5,061 nt of DNA, taken from positions 1-5,061 of the forward strand of contig JAICSG010000368.1 of assembly GCA_025937035.1 (NCBI GenBank). The letters run 5' to 3'. The stretch comes from Thermoanaerobaculia bacterium (GTDB lineage: Bacteria; Acidobacteriota; Thermoanaerobaculia; Multivoradales; UBA5704). Of this stretch, positions 1 to 5,061 are shown one piece after another. The translations under genes and the position numbers were made by a program. Numbering within the stretch: the stretch's first letter is position 1; each line of letters starts with the position of its first letter. Below the pieces are notes generated by a model. That model saw nothing but the letters and a program-made list of their open reading frames with translations. It ran no database searches and had not been told where the DNA came from.

Positions 1-42
1 AAGACGAGTGAAGGTGAGCTGGACGCGGACGCCCTCGGCTAA
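1..42 (+). CDS. possible C-terminal tail of an upstream gene (partial)
   Basis: Frame 1 is open from the window edge and ends in TAA at 40-42, giving 13 residues that end DADALG. The third positions are mostly G or C and the peptide is acidic, as is common at the C-termini of large biosynthetic enzymes, but the fragment is far too short to assign a function. A competing possibility is frame 2, which stays open to a TGA at 74-76 overlapping the next gene's ATG in an ATGA arrangement. Its translation is basic and lower in G/C at third positions, so I favour frame 1. Either reading would put an upstream plus-strand gene in the same transcription unit as the VOC gene. Confidence 0.35.
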   Translation, partial: KTSEGELDADALG

Positions 43-61
43 GGGCCATTCGCCGTCCAAC

Positions 62-66
62 AGAGG
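62..66 (+). promoter_or_regulatory. ribosome binding site of the VOC gene
   Basis: AGAGG lies six bases before the ATG at 73. It supports this start over reliance on an overlapping upstream frame. Confidence 0.6.
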
Positions 67-72
67 CACAAA

Positions 73-405
73 ATGAAATACAACCACATCGGCATCCCAA
101 CCACCGAGCGCTTCCCGGGAGAGATCGATCTGCCTCATCTCAAGGTGACGGTGAGCGACCATGCCAATAACCCTTTCGGTATTCAGTGGCAACGGTACTG
201 GGCGGACGCGCCCTACCCCGAGTTGGTCAAAACAGTCCCGCATGTGGCGTTCGAAGTGGACGAGCTCGAGGCGGCCCTGGAGGGCTACAAGATCCTCATT
301 CCGCCCAATAGTCCAAGCCCGGGCGTGCTCGTTGCCATGATCGAGGTCAAGGGCGCTCCCGTGGAGCTGATGCAGATTGATCGATCAATCCGCAAGGACC
401 TTTAA
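73..405 (+). CDS. VOC (glyoxalase/bleomycin-resistance fold) family protein
   Basis: This encodes 110 residues, a typical single-chain VOC length, with two beta-alpha-beta-beta-beta modules visible as repeated openings: NHIGIP near residues 4-9 and PHVAFEV near 56-62. Plausible metal ligands sit where the fold expects them: His5, His57 and Glu98 in the closing PVELMQ strand; the fourth is not clear to me. The ATG at 73 has an AGAGG Shine-Dalgarno at 62-66, six bases upstream. The VOC superfamily includes glyoxalases, epimerases, dioxygenases and antibiotic-binding proteins, so the fold does not fix the reaction. The gene lies 68 bp before the methyltransferase on the same strand, and the two are probably co-transcribed. 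A tailoring, epimerisation or self-protection role in the cluster is possible but is only inference. There is no signal peptide or membrane segment, so the product is probably cytoplasmic. Confidence 0.85.
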   Translation: MKYNHIGIPTTERFPGEIDLPHLKVTVSDHANNPFGIQWQRYWADAPYPELVKTVPHVAFEVDELEAALEGYKILIPPNSPSPGVLVAMIEVKGAPVELMQIDRSIRKDL

Positions 406-461
406 ACCCGACGCGGAGGAGTAGGCCGCGCGCCAAGCCTCACAATGGACCAGAGGGAAAC

Positions 462-466
462 AGGAA
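462..466 (+). promoter_or_regulatory. ribosome binding site of the methyltransferase gene
   Basis: AGGAA lies seven bases before ATG 474. A second AGGA at 468-471 is too close to the start to be used. The 68 bp between the VOC gene and this gene hold no clear promoter or terminator, which fits co-transcription. Confidence 0.5.
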
Positions 467-473
467 CAGGATT

Positions 474-1331
474 ATGCCCAGCAAGCAAGTGGCAGCGCCA
501 GACAATACGGCCGTACGGACCGCCTTGTGGCGGGCGCTGCACCTGGAAGCAGATTCGCCGCCGCATGTGCTCGAAGACAGAGTCGGCCTCCTGCTGGTGG
601 CTCCCGAGGACGGATGGCGCGATCGCCCGGACATGAGCCCGTTCACGCGGCCCTTCCGCGCCTCCATCCTGGCCCGCGCCCGCTTCGTCGAAGATCTTGT
701 CGCGGAACAGGTTGCCCGTGGCGTCGGGCAGTACGTCATCCTCGGAGCGGGCCTGGACACCTTTGCCCAGCGCCGGCCGGAGCTCGCCTCCCGTCTGCTC
801 GTGTTCGAGATCGATCAGCCTGGCCCGCAGGAATGGAAGCGCCAGCGCCTCGTGGATCTCGGCCTCGGCATCCCGCCGTTCCTGCGGCTTGTGCCAGTGG
901 ACTTCGAGGCTGGCGGCCGGTGGTGGGAACGATTGGCAGAGTCGGGTTTTGACTCAGGGCGGGCGGCGGTCGTGGCGTCCACCGGCGTCAGCATGTATCT
1001 GACCCGGGACGCGATCATGGCGACGCTACGCCAGGTGGCGGCGCTCGCTCCAGGCTCCACGCTGGTCATGTCGTTCATGCTTCCCATCGAGCTCCTGGAT
1101 CCCGAGGTGCGTTCCGGGGTTGAGCGGGCAGCGGAGGGAGCGCGGGCGAGCGGCACGCCCTTCATCAGCTTCTTCACACCGGCCGAGATGCTGGAGCTGG
1201 CTCGCGATGCCGGTTTCAGAGAGGCTCAGCACGTCTCGGCAGCCATGCTTGCCCAACGCTACTTCGCGGGCAGGACAGACGGCCTTCGTCCGCCCAATAA
1301 TTCGGAGGAGCTGCTGGTGGCGACGACCTAG
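474..1331 (+). CDS. class I SAM-dependent methyltransferase, leucine carboxyl methyltransferase (PPM1/LCMT) type
   Basis: The 285-residue product matches the size and motif order of the bacterial LCMT-like methyltransferase family. The region around residues 64-84 (ARARFVEDLV) leads into the SAM-binding motif I, ILGAGLDTFAQR (89-100). It is followed by the acidic-loop motif VFEIDQP (110-116), where the acid after beta-2 should bind the SAM ribose, then a VDFE segment (142-145). The motif STGVSMYLT (169-177) corresponds to the family's usual EGVLMYL-like strand. Bacterial members are common in secondary-metabolite clusters and methylate carboxyl or hydroxyl groups of small molecules; the substrate here is unknown. 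ATG 474 is the first start in the frame, with AGGAA at 462-466 seven bases upstream. The gene points towards the FkbH operon, with 12 bp between the stops. It is not of the FkbG O-methyltransferase family as far as I can judge by motif, so a role in making methoxymalonyl-ACP is only a hypothesis. Confidence 0.88.
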   Translation: MPSKQVAAPDNTAVRTALWRALHLEADSPPHVLEDRVGLLLVAPEDGWRDRPDMSPFTRPFRASILARARFVEDLVAEQVARGVGQYVILGAGLDTFAQRRPELASRLLVFEIDQPGPQEWKRQRLVDLGLGIPPFLRLVPVDFEAGGRWWERLAESGFDSGRAAVVASTGVSMYLTRDAIMATLRQVAALAPGSTLVMSFMLPIELLDPEVRSGVERAAEGARASGTPFISFFTPAEMLELARDAGFREAQHVSAAMLAQRYFAGRTDGLRPPNNSEELLVATT

Positions 1332-1343
1332 CGCAGACCCTCC

Positions 1344-2441
1344 CTACCCCAGGATCCGCAGATCCACGTACGGCGGCGGAGGCTGGATGGCCGAGTAGTC
1401 GTTCTCCATGAGGGCCACCTCGCCGTGGCGCTCGACCTCCTTGAAGCCGGCGAAGCGGTAGGTGATCAGCATCTGGCGGTTGCGGTCGTTGGAGACGAAC
1501 TCGGCACGCAGCTTCACGCCGGCTTCCTTCGCCATCCGCAGGACGTGATGGATCATGATCATCCCCACCCCCTTGGACATCACCCGGCAGGACATCAGGA
1601 GGAGCTTGACGGTCCAGACGTCCGGGTCCATCTCGATCAAGGTGAGGCCGATTTTTCCATAGCTGCCGTGGCGGTCCTCCAGGCTGGAGATCAGCAGCTT
1701 GTGCCGGGGGGACTGCCGCAGGGTGTCCAGCTCTTCGTAGGAGTAGGTGTAGCCGGTGGTGTTGAGCTGGTTGGTGCGCACGGTCAGCTCTTCGGCCCGC
1801 TTGAGGTCCTCCTCGCGGCAGGGGGCGATGGTGAAGATCATGTCGAGGGTGGCGAGGAACTCCTCCTTGGGGCCGGTGTAGTCGGCCTCCTCGCGGTTGC
1901 GCTCGATGTCCGCCTGGTACATGCGGCGGCGCAGGCGCGAGTCCTCGGTGATGAAGCGGGGGTTGAATTCGGGGCGGTCGAGCAGGTCGTCCAAGAGCGC
2001 CGAATCGAGGCAGAGCACCTGGCGGTGGGTGAAGGCCACCTCCTCGCGCTCGAAGGGCTGATCGTCCACGAAGGCGACGGCGTCCAGGCCGATGTTGATG
2101 TCCTTGGCGATCTGGGTGACCGAGGCGGCCTTGGAATTCCAGTTGATCTGCGGATAGAGGAAGTATTCGTCGATCCCGAATTCCTTGAGCTTGGCCATGG
2201 CCACGCCGTGATCGTTGCGGCTGGCGATCGAATGGAGGATGCCCCGCTCGTCCAGGGTCTTGAGGATGTGGACCACGTGCGGGCGCAGGGTGACCTCGCG
2301 GTCCTCCAGGAGGATGCCGTCCCAGACGGTGTTGTCGAGGTCCCAGACCACGCACTTGATCGATTGCTTCTCTTTTTTCTTCGCGGCGTGGACGGCGGCG
2401 GCGTGGGATTCGGCGGGCTCGCCCTTTTCGAGGTCGATCAT
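1344..2441 (-). CDS. fkbH: FkbH-type HAD glyceryltransferase/phosphatase for hydroxy/methoxymalonyl-ACP synthesis
   Basis: The 365-residue product has the usual FkbH length. Its HAD domain shows every motif: WDLDNTVWDG (33-42; Asp34 nucleophile, Asp36 acid/base), SIASRND (71-77), Lys104 in WNSK, and FVDDQPFER (124-132; Asp126/Asp127 for Mg2+). The C-terminal GNAT-like half carries RTNQLN (222-227), DRHGSYGKIG (256-265) and LMSCRV (282-287). Cys285 in the last is a candidate site for covalent glyceryl attachment. Characterised relatives (FkbH, Asm16, OzmB) take 1,3-bisphosphoglycerate, dephosphorylate it and pass the glyceryl group to an ACP. The ATG at 2441 follows the acyl-CoA dehydrogenase stop by one base and has AGGAG seven bases upstream. 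An in-frame extension reaching 2624 is only the reverse frame of the preceding gene and is rejected. The first 28 residues are a Lys/Ala-rich leader before the HAD core. This is the last gene of the operon. Confidence 0.95.
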   Translation of the reverse strand: MIDLEKGEPAESHAAAVHAAKKKEKQSIKCVVWDLDNTVWDGILLEDREVTLRPHVVHILKTLDERGILHSIASRNDHGVAMAKLKEFGIDEYFLYPQINWNSKAASVTQIAKDINIGLDAVAFVDDQPFEREEVAFTHRQVLCLDSALLDDLLDRPEFNPRFITEDSRLRRRMYQADIERNREEADYTGPKEEFLATLDMIFTIAPCREEDLKRAEELTVRTNQLNTTGYTYSYEELDTLRQSPRHKLLISSLEDRHGSYGKIGLTLIEMDPDVWTVKLLLMSCRVMSKGVGMIMIHHVLRMAKEAGVKLRAEFVSNDRNRQMLITYRFAGFKEVERHGEVALMENDYSAIQPPPPYVDLRILG

Positions 2442-2442
2442 C

Positions 2443-3576
2443 TCAAAGCTCCTGCAGCTCGAAGAGCGGAATCGTGATCTGTTGGATCTGCGTGCTCCCC
2501 TCGATGATCTCCAACACTCGGGAATCGCGCAGGTAGCGCTCGACGGGATAGTCCTCGCTGCAGCCGTTGGCGCCGTGGATCTGCACGGCGTCGAGGGCGG
2601 CGCGGGTGGCCATGGTCGAGGCATAGTACTTGGCCACCCAGATCTCGCTGGTGGCTCCGGGATCGCGCGTGTCGCGCAGCCAGCCGGCGCGCAGGCAGAG
2701 GAGGCGGGCGGCGCGCACCTCGGCGATCATGTTGGTGAGCATACGGCGGATGAGCTGGTGGTCGGCGATGGGCACGCCGAACTGCCGGCGCTCCGCGGCG
2801 TAGGCGCGGGAGGCGTCCAGGCAGGCCTGGGCGAGCCCCACCGCTCCCCAGGCGACGCTGTAGCGGCCGTGGTCGAGGGCGGTGGACATCACCGCCGAGA
2901 CGCCGAAGCCCGGCTTGCCGATCAGGTTTTCCTTCGGCACGCGGACGCCCTCGAAGAAGATCTCGGCGAGCATCGAGGCGCGGGTGCCGGTGACCCCGGA
3001 CAGGGGTTTCATGGTGACGCCGGGCAGGTCCCGCTCGACCAGGAAGGCGGTGGGCTTGCCTTCGATCTGGGCCAGGACGAGGAAGAGGTTGGCGATCTGG
3101 CCGAAGGTGGTCCACTTCTTCCGGCCGTCGAGCACCCAGGCGTCGCCGTCGTCGCGGGCGACGGTCTCCACGCTCTTGGCGTCGCTCCCGGCGTTGGGCT
3201 CGGAGAGGCAGAAGGCCCCGAGGATCTCGCCTCTGGCCAAAGCCGGCAGATAGCGCTCGCGCTGCCCCGGGCTCCCCCAGCGGCCGATGACGTGGGCGAC
3301 CATGTCATGGACGGTGAGCAGGGAGCGCACGGAGGAGCACCCCTTGGCGATCTCCTCGGTGAGCAGGCCGTAGGTGACGTTGTCGCGGCCCAGGCCCCCG
3401 TAGTCCGCCGGCACGTTCGAGCCGAGGTAGCCGACCTCGCGCAGGCGGCCGACGAGCTCCATGGGGATGGCGGCCTCGCGGTCCCAGCGGCCGGCGTGCG
3501 GCGCGATCTCGGCCGCCACGAAGGCGCGGAATTCCTCGCGGGCGGCCCGCTGCTCGGGGTTGAGCTCCAGATTCAA
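2443..3576 (-). CDS. fkbI: acyl-CoA dehydrogenase-like flavoprotein (FkbI type), acting on an ACP-bound substrate
   Basis: The 377-residue product is full length for the acyl-CoA dehydrogenase family. It shows the family signature CLSEPNAGSD (123-132), the WTTFG flavin-region segment (155-159), ERRQFGVPIADHQ (262-274), QIHGANGCSEDYPVERYLRD (332-351) and Glu359 in IIEGS, at the position of the catalytic base of short- and medium-chain enzymes. In FK520, ansamitocin and related clusters this enzyme and the FkbK partner oxidise glyceryl-ACP to hydroxymalonyl-ACP; I infer the same role from gene order. The start is TTG at 3576, overlapping the preceding ACP stop by four bases (TTGA). It gives the N-terminus expected for the family (NLELNPEQRAAREEF), whereas the next ATG (codon 39) would remove the first helices. 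The Shine-Dalgarno match is weak (AGGG about 11 bases upstream), so translation probably depends on coupling to the ACP gene. Confidence 0.93.
   Translation of the reverse strand: MNLELNPEQRAAREEFRAFVAAEIAPHAGRWDREAAIPMELVGRLREVGYLGSNVPADYGGLGRDNVTYGLLTEEIAKGCSSVRSLLTVHDMVAHVIGRWGSPGQRERYLPALARGEILGAFCLSEPNAGSDAKSVETVARDDGDAWVLDGRKKWTTFGQIANLFLVLAQIEGKPTAFLVERDLPGVTMKPLSGVTGTRASMLAEIFFEGVRVPKENLIGKPGFGVSAVMSTALDHGRYSVAWGAVGLAQACLDASRAYAAERRQFGVPIADHQLIRRMLTNMIAEVRAARLLCLRAGWLRDTRDPGATSEIWVAKYYASTMATRAALDAVQIHGANGCSEDYPVERYLRDSRVLEIIEGSTQIQQITIPLFELQEL
2449..2453 (-). promoter_or_regulatory. ribosome binding site of fkbH
   Basis: On the minus strand AGGAG lies seven bases before the ATG at 2441, inside the last codons of the acyl-CoA dehydrogenase gene. 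It decides the start and shows translational packing of the operon. Confidence 0.75.
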
Positions 3577-3818
3577 GCGGCGGCGCCCTGTTTGCGCGCC
3601 ACCAGCCGAGCGATCGAGTTGATGGTGCGGAAGTTGTCGAGGTCGAGGTCCTCGTCGCCCACCGACACCCCGAACTCCTTCTCGACGAAGGCGACGAGCT
3701 GCATGGCGAGCAGCGAGTTGACGAAGCCGAGCGAGAAGATGTCCTCGTCCGGCTGCAGGTCGTGGCTCTTGAAGAACCGCGACAGGAACTCTTTGATCTT
3801 CAGTTGGGTCTCGTCCAT
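3573..3818 (-). CDS. fkbJ: free-standing acyl carrier protein (FkbJ type)
   Basis: The 81-residue product is a four-helix carrier protein. Its attachment motif LGFVNSLLAMQLV (30-42) places the 4'-phosphopantetheine serine at Ser35, followed by the usual acidic helix II/III region (EKEFGVSVGDEDLDLDNF). The overall acidic composition and length fit a discrete ACP. In related clusters this ACP carries the glyceryl unit loaded by FkbH through its oxidation to the dicarboxyl extender. I chose the ATG at 3818 because GAGGGG lies four bases upstream. An in-frame GTG at 3830 directly abuts the upstream TGA and would add four residues (MRGA), but has no Shine-Dalgarno of its own. The stop overlaps the start of the acyl-CoA dehydrogenase gene. 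A phosphopantetheinyl transferase must come from elsewhere in the genome. Confidence 0.93.
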   Translation of the reverse strand: MDETQLKIKEFLSRFFKSHDLQPDEDIFSLGFVNSLLAMQLVAFVEKEFGVSVGDEDLDLDNFRTINSIARLVARKQGAAA

Positions 3819-3830
3819 GGCGCCCCTCAC

Positions 3831-4691
3831 TCAGGAAATCCCGTAATCGTAAAAACCCTTGCCGTTCTTGCGGCCGTGGAGGCCGGCGTCGACCATCTTC
3901 TTGAGCAACGGGCAGGGGCGGTATTTGCTGTCGTTGTAGCTCTCGTGGAGCACCTCGATCGAGTAGAGGATGGTGTCCAGCCCGATCAGGTCGGCGGTCT
4001 CCAGCGGTCCCATCTTGTGGCCGAAGCAGGTCTTGAAGAGCTGGTCGACCTGCTCAGGTGTAGCGACGCCGTCCTGGAGGACGTAGACCGCCTCGTTGAT
4101 GGTGAGCATCAGCACCCGGTTGGAGACGAATCCGGGCATGTCGTTGACCAGGATAAAGTCCTTCCCCATCTGGCGCAGGAATTGGCGGGCGGTCTCGATG
4201 GTGGCCTCGCTGGTGTGGTGGCCGCGGATCGCCTCGACCATCGGCTTCAGGGGGACGGGGTTCATGAAGTGCATGCCGATCACCCGGTCCGGCCGCCTGG
4301 TCAGGGCCCCCACGCGGGGGATCGAGTAGCAGGAGGTGTTGACCGCGAAGACGGCCCGCTCGGGGCAGATGGCGTCGATCTTCGGATAGATCTGGCTCTT
4401 GATCTCCCACTTCTCCGGGACGTTCTCGACCACGAAGTCGACGTCGCCCAGGTCTTCCAGCAGGGTGGTGAAGTGGATGCGGCCGAGGACGGTCGCGGGA
4501 TCCTCCTTCTTGGCGTCCTTCTGGAACATCCCCTGGAAGCGGAGGTTTTTCCGGATCTCGGCCCTGGCGCGGTCCAGGACCTCCTCGGAGATGTCCACCA
4601 GGACGGCCTCCATGCCGTTCTGGGCCAGGCTCTGGCCGACTCCGATTCCCATCACGCCGGCGCCGACGACGCCGACCTTCTTGATCTCCAT
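3831..4691 (-). CDS. fkbK: 3-hydroxyacyl-CoA dehydrogenase-like NAD(P)-dependent oxidoreductase (FkbK type)
   Basis: The 286-residue product matches the single-function 3-hydroxybutyryl-CoA dehydrogenase length. The N-terminal Rossmann domain has VGVVGAGVMG (6-15, GxGxxG) and Asp33 at the end of beta-2, which favours NAD. The active-site segment IGMHFMNPVPLKPMVE (138-153) supplies the His141/Glu153 catalytic pair. The C-terminal helical domain has DMPGFVSNRV (184-193), GPLETADLIGLDT (228-240) and the terminal GRKNGKGFYDYG. In an FkbH-type cassette it oxidises the primary alcohol of glyceryl-ACP rather than a beta-oxidation intermediate. The function is assigned by context, since the fold alone would suggest 3-hydroxybutyryl-CoA dehydrogenase. 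The ATG at 4691 has GGGAG nine bases upstream. A longer in-frame start at 4766 would add 25 residues ahead of the Rossmann fold with no family counterpart. This is the first gene of the cassette, with 12 bp to the ACP start. Confidence 0.93.
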   Translation of the reverse strand: MEIKKVGVVGAGVMGIGVGQSLAQNGMEAVLVDISEEVLDRARAEIRKNLRFQGMFQKDAKKEDPATVLGRIHFTTLLEDLGDVDFVVENVPEKWEIKSQIYPKIDAICPERAVFAVNTSCYSIPRVGALTRRPDRVIGMHFMNPVPLKPMVEAIRGHHTSEATIETARQFLRQMGKDFILVNDMPGFVSNRVLMLTINEAVYVLQDGVATPEQVDQLFKTCFGHKMGPLETADLIGLDTILYSIEVLHESYNDSKYRPCPLLKKMVDAGLHGRKNGKGFYDYGIS

Positions 4692-4700
4692 GCTTTGTCT

Positions 4701-4705
4701 CTCCC
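4701..4705 (-). promoter_or_regulatory. ribosome binding site of fkbK
   Basis: On the minus strand GGGAG, within AAGGGAGAGA, lies nine bases before ATG 4691. It supports this start over the upstream ATG at 4766. Confidence 0.65.
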
Positions 4706-4826
4706 TTGCCTCTGTCCCTTGGCGGGGTCCGGACGGAGCGGCCATGTTAGCCGATCCGGCCGTCATCTATCAGTGTGGCAGGGGTTGGATTGGGGGACAA
4801 AGGGGGGCGGGAGGAGAAGCTGGCGC

Positions 4827-4845
4827 GATCCTTGCTGAAAGGATC
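4827..4845. repeat. perfect inverted repeat, candidate operator or stem-loop
   Basis: GATCCTT and AAGGATC form perfect 7-bp arms around a 5-base centre (GCTGA), about 135 bases upstream of the fkbK start. The arm length and centre are compatible with a dimeric regulator site. It is not followed by a T-run on either strand, so it is a poor terminator. The regulator is not identifiable from this window. Confidence 0.4.
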
Positions 4846-4898
4846 AGACGGGTGGGGCCGGCAACGGACCCGGCTGGCGTTCCAAAAGCGAGGACGAT

Positions 4899-4928
4899 CC
4901 TCCTTGTCGCTGGTCTGGGACCAGGAGG
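4899..4928. repeat. compound inverted repeat (bulged hairpin)
   Basis: CCTCC at 4899-4903 pairs with GGAGG at 4924-4928, and TGGTC at 4911-4915 pairs with GACCA at 4919-4923, closing a three-base loop. Seven bases (4904-4910) would bulge on one side. The inner arm extends to a 6-bp perfect repeat, CTGGTC/GACCAG, if the outer stem is not formed. No T-run follows, so it is not a standard terminator. Confidence 0.3.
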
Positions 4929-5004
4929 GCTCTCTGGTCATTCTCCCTTGGCAATTCCCCGACGGGAGCCTTCCTCTCGCCCGGCTTCGCCCCTTTTCAA
5001 CTTC

Positions 5005-5061
5005 TCACCAGGCGGTCACGCGGACGGCTTCGAAGGAGGCCGCGCCGCGTGGCGTCGCCAT
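5005..5061 (-). CDS. possible C-terminal end of another minus-strand gene (partial)
   Basis: Read leftwards from the window edge, one minus-strand frame gives about 19 codons ending in TGA at 5007-5005, with a C-terminus of FEAVRVTAW. Alternating hydrophobic and charged residues suggest a terminal beta strand, and third positions are G/C-rich as in the confirmed genes. The first codon is an ATG exactly at the edge, but there is no room to see a ribosome binding site, and 18 residues would be too short for a stand-alone gene. I read it as the tail of a longer gene entering from the right. The product is not recognisable. Confidence 0.35.
   Translation of the reverse strand: MATPRGAASFEAVRVTAW

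Larger units (their letters stand above)
4692..5004. other. non-coding upstream region of the fkbK-J-I-H operon
   Basis: This stretch of 313 bases holds no gene I can support. It should contain the promoter for the minus-strand operon if the operon does not read in from the right. I could not find a convincing pair of -35/-10 boxes: a TTGTCC at 4800-4795 and a TAGATG-like box are too far apart. It contains two inverted repeats, listed separately. Neither is followed by a T-run on either strand, so no intrinsic terminator is evident. A 64-codon minus-strand frame at 4747-4941 is rich in Ser, Arg and Pro and looks spurious. Confidence 0.5.

Noticed and set aside
445..636. Short plus-strand frame starting at ATG 445
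   Set aside because: It overlaps the methyltransferase gene in another frame, and its Arg/Cys/Trp-rich translation is not protein-like.
1425..2477. Plus-strand open frame (350 codons) opposite fkbH
   Set aside because: Its translation is repetitive in Val, Gly, Asp and Leu with no recognisable domain, and it mirrors the codons of fkbH.
2442..2624. N-terminal extension of fkbH to an ATG at 2624
   Set aside because: The added residues are Arg/Ser/Pro-rich and are an alternative frame of the acyl-CoA dehydrogenase C-terminus; the ATG at 2441 has a good ribosome site.
2215..3846. Long plus-strand open frame (543 codons) opposite the fkbI, fkbJ and 5' fkbH genes
   Set aside because: It is antisense to genes with clear family motifs, has a low-complexity translation rich in Gly, Asp, Val and Ala, and is explained by high G+C content suppressing stop codons.
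4692..4766. N-terminal extension of fkbK to an ATG at 4766
   Set aside because: The 25 extra residues precede the Rossmann fold, have no family counterpart, and the start at 4691 has its own GGGAG site.
3762..4838. Plus-strand open frame (358 codons) opposite fkbK
   Set aside because: It is antisense to a dehydrogenase with intact motifs, has no domain, and is a compositional shadow.
4747..4941. 64-codon minus-strand frame in the upstream region
   Set aside because: It is rich in Ser, Arg and Pro, overlaps both inverted repeats, and has no recognisable motif.
5034..5061. Possible plus-strand gene start: GGAGG near 5035 followed by GTG at 5049
   Set aside because: Only four codons are visible before the window ends, and the minus-strand reading of the same bases gives a more protein-like C-terminus. 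It cannot be resolved without more sequence.

Overview
The window looks like part of a polyketide or hybrid PKS/NRPS biosynthetic gene cluster from a high-G+C bacterium. An actinomycete, myxobacterium, acidobacterium or similar lineage is possible, and the sequence alone does not decide. The evidence for the setting is the strong G/C third-position bias, Shine-Dalgarno-led genes, tight gene packing, and above all a recognisable four-gene extender-unit cassette.

Layout. The left part is on the plus strand. It holds a possible C-terminal tail of an upstream gene (1-42), a small VOC/glyoxalase-fold protein (73-405), and a SAM-dependent methyltransferase of the leucine carboxyl methyltransferase (PPM1/LCMT) type (474-1331). 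The centre and right (4691 down to 1344) are one tightly packed minus-strand operon. In transcription order it encodes a 3-hydroxyacyl-CoA dehydrogenase-like protein (FkbK type), a free-standing acyl carrier protein (FkbJ type), an acyl-CoA dehydrogenase-like protein (FkbI type) and an FkbH-type HAD glyceryltransferase/phosphatase. The two strands converge with only 12 bp between the stop codons. The right edge (4692-5004) is non-coding as far as I can see and carries two inverted repeats. The last 57 bases may be the C-terminal end of another minus-strand gene.

How the genes work together. From established work on FK520, ansamitocin, geldanamycin, oxazolomycin and zwittermicin, FkbH loads a glyceryl unit from 1,3-bisphosphoglycerate onto the ACP and removes the phosphate. 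The two dehydrogenases then oxidise it on the carrier to hydroxymalonyl-ACP. In most such clusters a dedicated O-methyltransferase (FkbG) converts this to methoxymalonyl-ACP. No FkbG is seen directly after fkbH here. The nearest methyltransferase is convergent and belongs to a different family, so the cassette makes either hydroxymalonyl-ACP, or methoxymalonyl-ACP using this or an unseen methyltransferase. That question is the most interesting one in the window. No PKS module, transporter, RNA gene, mobile element or CRISPR array is visible.
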